In this document: in pieces, positions 7,441 through 10,767 of the stretch
Layout of the letters: each line of letters starts with the position of its first letter
Numbering within the stretch: the stretch's first letter is position 1
DNA from: Gammaproteobacteria bacterium
Lineage (GTDB): Bacteria > Pseudomonadota > Gammaproteobacteria > Pseudomonadales > Azotimanducaceae
Direction: 5' to 3'
Assembly: GCA_009839405.1 (NCBI GenBank)
Contig: VXPR01000233.1
Span: forward strand, 1 to 10,767
Length of the DNA stretch: 10,767 bases
Notes under the pieces: model-generated
Told to the model about the DNA's origin: nothing
What the model saw: only the letters and a program-made list of their open reading frames with translations
Database searches by the model: none
Translations under genes and position numbers: made by a program

Positions 7441-8714
7441 GGCGACGATTCCTTGGCAGATTGGCGGAGTGTGAGACAGAAGACGTTGGAGTTGCGGGCG
7501 TAGTTGTACATGGCTTTGCGCGAGCCCGGAAGCGCCGCAACGTCCACGGGCGCGAAACCGCGCTCGGTAAACCAGTCGCCGGCGCGGGTGGTGAGGGCGA
7601 ACAGGCGCTCTACGCCTGTTGCCGTGGCGCGTTCGACAACGGCCTTGAGCAGGCGGTCGCCGACGCCCTCGCCGCCAACCAGGCAAGCGAGTTCGGCGTT
7701 GCCGCCGCCGAGCGGATAGAGGGCGCAGCAGCCAGTGAGCGCGCCGTCGAGTTCCGCCACCAGAAAGTTGCCAATCTCGCGCTCGATTCGATCCCGTGGC
7801 CGGGCCACGAGCGCACCGGACTGTTCGAGCGGCGTGATGAGTTCGACGATGCCGCCGATGTCCGCATCGGTGGCGTCACGAACGACGCGGTAGTCCTCGC
7901 TGCCAACCTGGGTGCCGGCTCCCTCGGCGGTGAAGAGTTCCTGCAGCAGGGCGCCGTCGGCGTTGTGGCCGACAAGGTGTCCGCGCGGCACGCCGCGCCG
8001 ACAGGCGTCGAGGAGCGCTTGCAGCCGATCCATGGTTGCCTTGCCGTAGTTCGCCTCCGCGCCTCCTGCCTCGGAAAGCAGCTCGCCGAGCCCCTCCACG
8101 GTGACGTCGCTCATGCCCGAGAGCCGGGGGATCGCATCGAACACCACGAGCTTGTCGGCGCCGAGTTCGACCGCTGCGGTGGTGGCGAGCTCGGCAGGCT
8201 GCAAGGTGTACGCGGCGCCAGAGGCGCTGTAGCCCAAGGGGGAGAGCAGCACCACATGGCCGGAGTCGAGCAGGGAACGGATGGCGGCGACGTGGATCTT
8301 GCGCGGTCCGCCGCTCGCCATGTGATCGACGCCATCCACGACCCCTGCCGGCATGGCGGTGACGAGGTTGCCCCCCACGAGCGACACGTGGTTGTTGCGC
8401 AGCGGGCTCGGTGGAATACCGGTGGAGAAGAGAGCTTCGAGCGTCGAACGGGCGACGCCAGCTTCACGTTCGAACTCAGAGAGCTTTTCGGCGCTGGTGG
8501 GCCCGTCGCCGTCGCCGGGGATGCCGTGCACTAGCGTCAGCCGCACCCCAAGCACGTGCAGTAGCGCAAGGTCGTGGACGATGGTGCGCAGGTTAGGGCT
8601 GGCAAGCGCATCGGCTCCCAGCATCACGACGAACAACCGGCCGCGGTGGGCGCGGATGTAGGGCGCGGAGGCACGGAACCAGTCGGCGCGGGGCCAGTCC
8701 GTCGGATCGCTCAT
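7437..8714 (-). CDS. argA: Amino-acid N-acetyltransferase (N-acetylglutamate synthase) ArgA
   Basis: ArgA acetylates glutamate with acetyl-CoA, the first step of arginine synthesis. The 425 residues (E. coli ArgA: 443) align along most of the E. coli protein. The amino-acid-kinase-like domain runs from 1 to about 275 (PYIRAHRGRLFVVMLG at 18-33, VVDGVDHMASG at 125-135, NADGALLQELF at 251-261). The C-terminal GNAT domain (about 277-425) includes ATDADIGGIVELITPLEQ, LFALTTRAGDWFTERGF (371-387) and YNYARNSNV. Two loops look shortened against E. coli as I recall it. Near residue 64, the stretch after VHG that leads to the PTSAEKL helix is reduced to about seven residues. In the GNAT motif A (ELACLVGGEGVGDRLL, 341-356), the usual AVHPDYR-type loop is missing. 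Motif A binds acetyl-CoA and the kinase-like domain normally mediates arginine inhibition, so activity or control may differ. The gene starts 13 bases after argE and overlaps ilvD by ATGA. No clear Shine-Dalgarno is visible. Confidence 0.93.
   Translation of the reverse strand: MSDPTDWPRADWFRASAPYIRAHRGRLFVVMLGADALASPNLRTIVHDLALLHVLGVRLTLVHGIPGDGDGPTSAEKLSEFEREAGVARSTLEALFSTGIPPSPLRNNHVSLVGGNLVTAMPAGVVDGVDHMASGGPRKIHVAAIRSLLDSGHVVLLSPLGYSASGAAYTLQPAELATTAAVELGADKLVVFDAIPRLSGMSDVTVEGLGELLSEAGGAEANYGKATMDRLQALLDACRRGVPRGHLVGHNADGALLQELFTAEGAGTQVGSEDYRVVRDATDADIGGIVELITPLEQSGALVARPRDRIEREIGNFLVAELDGALTGCCALYPLGGGNAELACLVGGEGVGDRLLKAVVERATATGVERLFALTTRAGDWFTERGFAPVDVAALPGSRKAMYNYARNSNVFCLTLRQSAKESSP
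7450..7454 (-). promoter_or_regulatory. Ribosome binding site of ilvD
   Basis: AAGGA on the minus strand sits within the end of argA, nine bases before ATG 7440. It supports the short ilvD start over the longer open frame. Confidence 0.6.
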
Positions 8715-8727
8715 GGCGGCATTGTCG

Positions 8728-9870
8728 CTACAGGCAGTGCCGGGCGATCAGCGTGGTGAGGATGTCCAGCATGGGCGGAATCTGTGCGGTTTCGAGATAT
8801 TCGTTGGGCTGGTGCGCCTGGTCGATGGAGCCGGCGCCGAACACCACCGTCTCTACGCCGAGCCGGGAATAGAACGGCGCTTCCGTGCCGAAGGCGACGG
8901 TGCCGCAGGCGTTGCGGGAGAGGCCTTCGAGGTCCTGCACCAGCCGTCCATCCGGGGCGGTTTCGAATGGCGCCAACGGGCGGAACATCGGTTCTACCGT
9001 GACCTCGGCTTCCCCTGCGCGGGTCTGGATGCGGGCGCGCAGCGCATCGATCACCTCCTCGGCATCCATGCCCGGCAGCACACGCAGGTCAATGAGGAGT
9101 TGGGCGTGGCCGCAGATGCGATTCGGATTGTCGCCGGCGTGCATGCAGCCGAGGTTAAGGGTGGGTGTCGGCACCTCGAAATCGACGTGCACGTTGCGCT
9201 GCGCTAGTTCGCGGCGGAAGGCGATGATCTCGGCCATCACATCGTGCATCGCATCGAGGGCATTGATGCCAAGGGCGGGGTTGGAGGAATGTCCGGCCGA
9301 GCCCTCCACGTCGATGGCGACCATCGCCACGCCCTTGTGCGCGCGCACGGGTCGCATGCCGGTGGGCTCGCCGATGACGGCGGCGCCAACGCTGCCAATG
9401 CCGCGCTCGGCGAGGAATCGGGCGCCGTCCATGGAAGTCTCTTCGTCGGCAGTGGCGATGATCGTCAGAGGACGCTTGAGGCGGCTGTCGGCATGGCGCA
9501 GCGCCGCGCCGAGCGCGAGGGGGAAAAAGCCCTTCATGTCGGCGGTGCCAAGGCCATAGAGTCGCGAATCCCGTTCGGTGACCTGGAACGGATCGAACTG
9601 CCAGAGTTGCTCGTCGTAGGGAACCGTGTCGGTGTGGCCGCAGAGCGCAAGCCCCGCCTCCTCCCCGTCGCCCCGGGTGGCGATGAGGTTGGCCTTGCCG
9701 GGCTTGTCCGGCATCGGCAGCACATCCACCTTGAAGTCGAGCTCTTCGAGCCAGCCGGCGAGCTGATGCACGACCCCAAGATTGCTCTGGTCGATGCTCG
9801 GATCGGTGCAACTCACCGACGGCGACGCCACCAGCTCGCGCAGCATGTCGATGGGTTCGGGAATGGCCAT
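8728..9870 (-). CDS. argE: Acetylornithine deacetylase ArgE (M20 family)
   Basis: ArgE hydrolyses N2-acetylornithine to ornithine and acetate in the linear arginine pathway. The 380-residue length matches E. coli ArgE (383), and the two align end to end. The di-zinc site of the M20 family is complete: His79 (CGHTDTVP), Asp111 (GTADMKGF), Glu143/Glu144 (TADEETSM), Glu168 (IGEPTGM) and His353 (QAHQPNEYLE). The dimerisation lid contains VEGSAGHSSNPALGINALDAMH (about 188-209). ATG 9870 is chosen because the E. coli-like similarity begins right there (PEPIDMLRELVASPSVS). The frame continues far upstream but without family similarity. No strong Shine-Dalgarno is visible. It is the first gene of the argE-argA-ilvD run and is divergent from ilvE. 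Having ArgE with an ArgA that retains the synthase fold implies the acetyl group is discarded rather than recycled by ArgJ (inference). Confidence 0.96.
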   Translation of the reverse strand: MAIPEPIDMLRELVASPSVSCTDPSIDQSNLGVVHQLAGWLEELDFKVDVLPMPDKPGKANLIATRGDGEEAGLALCGHTDTVPYDEQLWQFDPFQVTERDSRLYGLGTADMKGFFPLALGAALRHADSRLKRPLTIIATADEETSMDGARFLAERGIGSVGAAVIGEPTGMRPVRAHKGVAMVAIDVEGSAGHSSNPALGINALDAMHDVMAEIIAFRRELAQRNVHVDFEVPTPTLNLGCMHAGDNPNRICGHAQLLIDLRVLPGMDAEEVIDALRARIQTRAGEAEVTVEPMFRPLAPFETAPDGRLVQDLEGLSRNACGTVAFGTEAPFYSRLGVETVVFGAGSIDQAHQPNEYLETAQIPPMLDILTTLIARHCL

Positions 9871-9916
9871 AGGTGCGGGCGCCGCCCGGATGGTTTGCGA
9901 AAGACCCAATCCTATA

Positions 9917-9983
9917 GTGAAGCTCCACCCAAGTGCATTGGCGGGGGTGTTTCTGGTGCACCGGCACTTGGGGCGAGTTGCAC
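9917..9983. repeat. Imperfect inverted repeat, 20-base arms, in the divergent spacer
   Basis: The left arm (9917-9936), read on the minus strand, and the right arm (9964-9983), read on the plus strand, agree at 16 of 20 positions. They share an unbroken nine-base core GCACTTGGG (right copy 9964-9972; left copy is the complement of 9928-9936). The arms are separated by 27 bases and each points outward toward its own gene. This symmetry suits a regulator binding as a dimer or two dimers that controls both argE and ilvE, or duplicated promoter modules; which one is not shown by sequence alone. Confidence 0.7.
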
Positions 9984-10078
9984 AAACCCGTAGGCTTCTC
10001 AAGTTCGGGGTAGGCTGCCGTGGTGGGTGCGGTGGCTGGGCTGCAAGACGGTTCGCTGCCCCGATGCCGCATTGACGT

Positions 10079-10082
10079 GGAG
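10079..10082 (+). promoter_or_regulatory. Ribosome binding site of ilvE
   Basis: GGAG lies five bases before ATG 10088 and supports that start. Confidence 0.6.
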
Positions 10083-10087
10083 ACGAG

Positions 10088-10767
10088 ATGGACACTGGCA
10101 CCCTGGCGGATCGAGACGGCTGGATTTGGCTCGACGGCGAACTCGTGCCTTGGCGCGATGCGCGGGTGCATGTGCTCACGCACACGCTGCACTACGGCGT
10201 CGGCGTGTTTGAGGGCGTGCGGGCGTACCGGACTGCGGCCGGCACGCAGATCTTCCGCCTGGGCGCACACACCAAGCGGCTGTTCGACTCCGCCCACATC
10301 ATGCGCATCGAGATCCCTTTCGCACGCGAGGAACTCGAGCGCGCCCAGTGCGAAGTGTTCGTCGCCAACGACCTGGACGAAGGCTATCTGCGGCCGGTGG
10401 TCTGGCTTGGCAGCGAGGCAATGGGCCTCCGGGCAGAAGGCTTGAGCGTTCATGCGGCCATGGCGTGCTGGCCGTGGCCCGACTACATGGACCCGGAATC
10501 CCGCGAGCGGGGCATCTCGGTTCGCACCTCGTCCTACACGCGCCACCACGTCAACATCACCATGTGCAAGGCCAAGGCGAACGGCAACTACATCAACTCC
10601 ATTCTGGCGTTGCGCGAGGCTGTGGACGCTGGCTGCGACGAGGCGCTTCTGCTCGACAACGAGGGCTACGTGGCGGAAGGCAGCGGCGAGAACGTATTCA
10701 TGGTCGCAGACGGCGTGATCCACACCCCGGAGCTCACGTCGTGTCTGCCAGGCATCACACGCGACGC
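10088..10767 (+). CDS. ilvE: Branched-chain amino acid aminotransferase IlvE (3' end cut by window)
   Basis: IlvE is a class IV PLP aminotransferase that interconverts branched-chain 2-oxoacids plus glutamate with valine, leucine or isoleucine. The 226 complete residues seen follow E. coli IlvE (about 309) closely. GWIWLDGELVPWRDARVHVL (11-30) is followed by HTLHYGVGVFEGVRAY (32-47), where Tyr and the FEG turn line the substrate pocket. Lys163 in KAKANGNYIN is the PLP lysine by alignment with the E. coli KAGGNY motif. YVAEGSGENVF (194-204) carries the conserved glutamate of the cofactor site, and LPGITRD begins the C-terminal part. ATG 10088 has GGAG five bases upstream. D-amino acid aminotransferase and aminodeoxychorismate lyase share the fold, but the length, these motifs and the ilvD neighbour favour IlvE. 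It is transcribed away from argE-argA-ilvD. Confidence 0.95.
   Translation, partial: MDTGTLADRDGWIWLDGELVPWRDARVHVLTHTLHYGVGVFEGVRAYRTAAGTQIFRLGAHTKRLFDSAHIMRIEIPFAREELERAQCEVFVANDLDEGYLRPVVWLGSEAMGLRAEGLSVHAAMACWPWPDYMDPESRERGISVRTSSYTRHHVNITMCKAKANGNYINSILALREAVDAGCDEALLLDNEGYVAEGSGENVFMVADGVIHTPELTSCLPGITRD

Larger units (their letters stand above)
9871..10087. promoter_or_regulatory. Divergent argE / ilvE control region
   Basis: These 217 bases lie between the argE start (minus) and the ilvE start (plus), so both promoters should be here. It holds a long imperfect inverted repeat (described separately), the palindrome GGTGCACC (9955-9962) and a direct repeat GTAGGCT at 9990-9996 and 10010-10016. 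A weak plus-strand promoter could be TTGGGG (9968-9973), a 17-base spacer and TAGGCT (9991-9996), each hexamer matching consensus at three of six positions. For argE, TATAGG on the minus strand (complement of 9913-9918 and neighbours) is the best minus-10-like element, without a convincing minus-35. No classical ARG box was seen. Confidence 0.45.

Noticed and set aside
7441..7686. N-terminal extension of ilvD in an open frame
   Set aside because: It overlaps argA in another frame, and IlvD similarity starts at MTDPKRPYSS with a ribosome site before ATG 7440.
7383..8534. 383-codon open frame on the plus strand
   Set aside because: It runs antisense to argA, which has full family similarity, and its own product has no family motif.
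9963..9982. Possible sigma54 promoter (GGCAC ... TTGC) toward ilvE
   Set aside because: The two boxes are 10 bases apart instead of the required 5, so the GG/GC phasing is wrong.
9871..10185. N-terminal extension of argE in an open frame
   Set aside because: The extra residues have no ArgE similarity and would run through the divergent spacer and into ilvE; the family alignment starts at ATG 9870.
9155..10723. 522-codon minus-strand frame crossing argE and ilvE
   Set aside because: Its right part is antisense to ilvE and its left part is argE in the wrong frame; no domain is seen.

Overview
This is a high-GC, tightly packed bacterial chromosome segment. It carries seven protein genes: six on the minus strand and one on the plus strand at the right edge. 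The arginine genes closely resemble E. coli ArgE and ArgA in sequence and layout, and the next genes encode branched-chain amino acid enzymes. This points to a proteobacterium, most likely a high-GC gammaproteobacterium, possibly an uncultured one. That placement is inferred from remembered family resemblance, not from a search. I see no tRNA, rRNA, CRISPR array, insertion sequence or phage gene.

Right part (about 5764-10767): amino acid biosynthesis. The minus strand holds argE (acetylornithine deacetylase), argA (N-acetylglutamate synthase, AAK + GNAT) and ilvD (dihydroxy-acid dehydratase). argE and argA are 13 bases apart; argA and ilvD overlap by four bases (ATGA), so the three look like one operon. 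Divergently, on the plus strand, starts ilvE (branched-chain aminotransferase), cut by the window end. IlvD makes the 2-oxoacids that IlvE transaminates, and IlvE consumes glutamate, which is also the substrate of ArgA. The 217-base divergent spacer holds a long imperfect inverted repeat (two 20-base arms, 16/20 matching), a good candidate for a shared operator.

Left part (1-5510): an exporter-like operon on the minus strand. An ABC ATPase (TTG start) overlaps by four bases (ATGA) a very large 1167-residue protein. That protein fuses an ABC-2 type permease, an M1-aminopeptidase-like region without any HExxH zinc motif, and a C-terminal golvesin-like domain. It is followed by a periplasmic adaptor lipoprotein of the HlyD/AcrA/MacA type, cut by the left window edge. 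The operon suggests an envelope ABC system with a large extracytoplasmic, probably non-catalytic, peptidase-like module and a membrane-fusion adaptor. This is the most unusual content of the window.

Between the two minus-strand blocks lies a 253-base spacer (5511-5763) with short GC-rich hairpins but no convincing terminator or promoter. The long plus-strand open frames opposite the genes are shadows caused by high GC.
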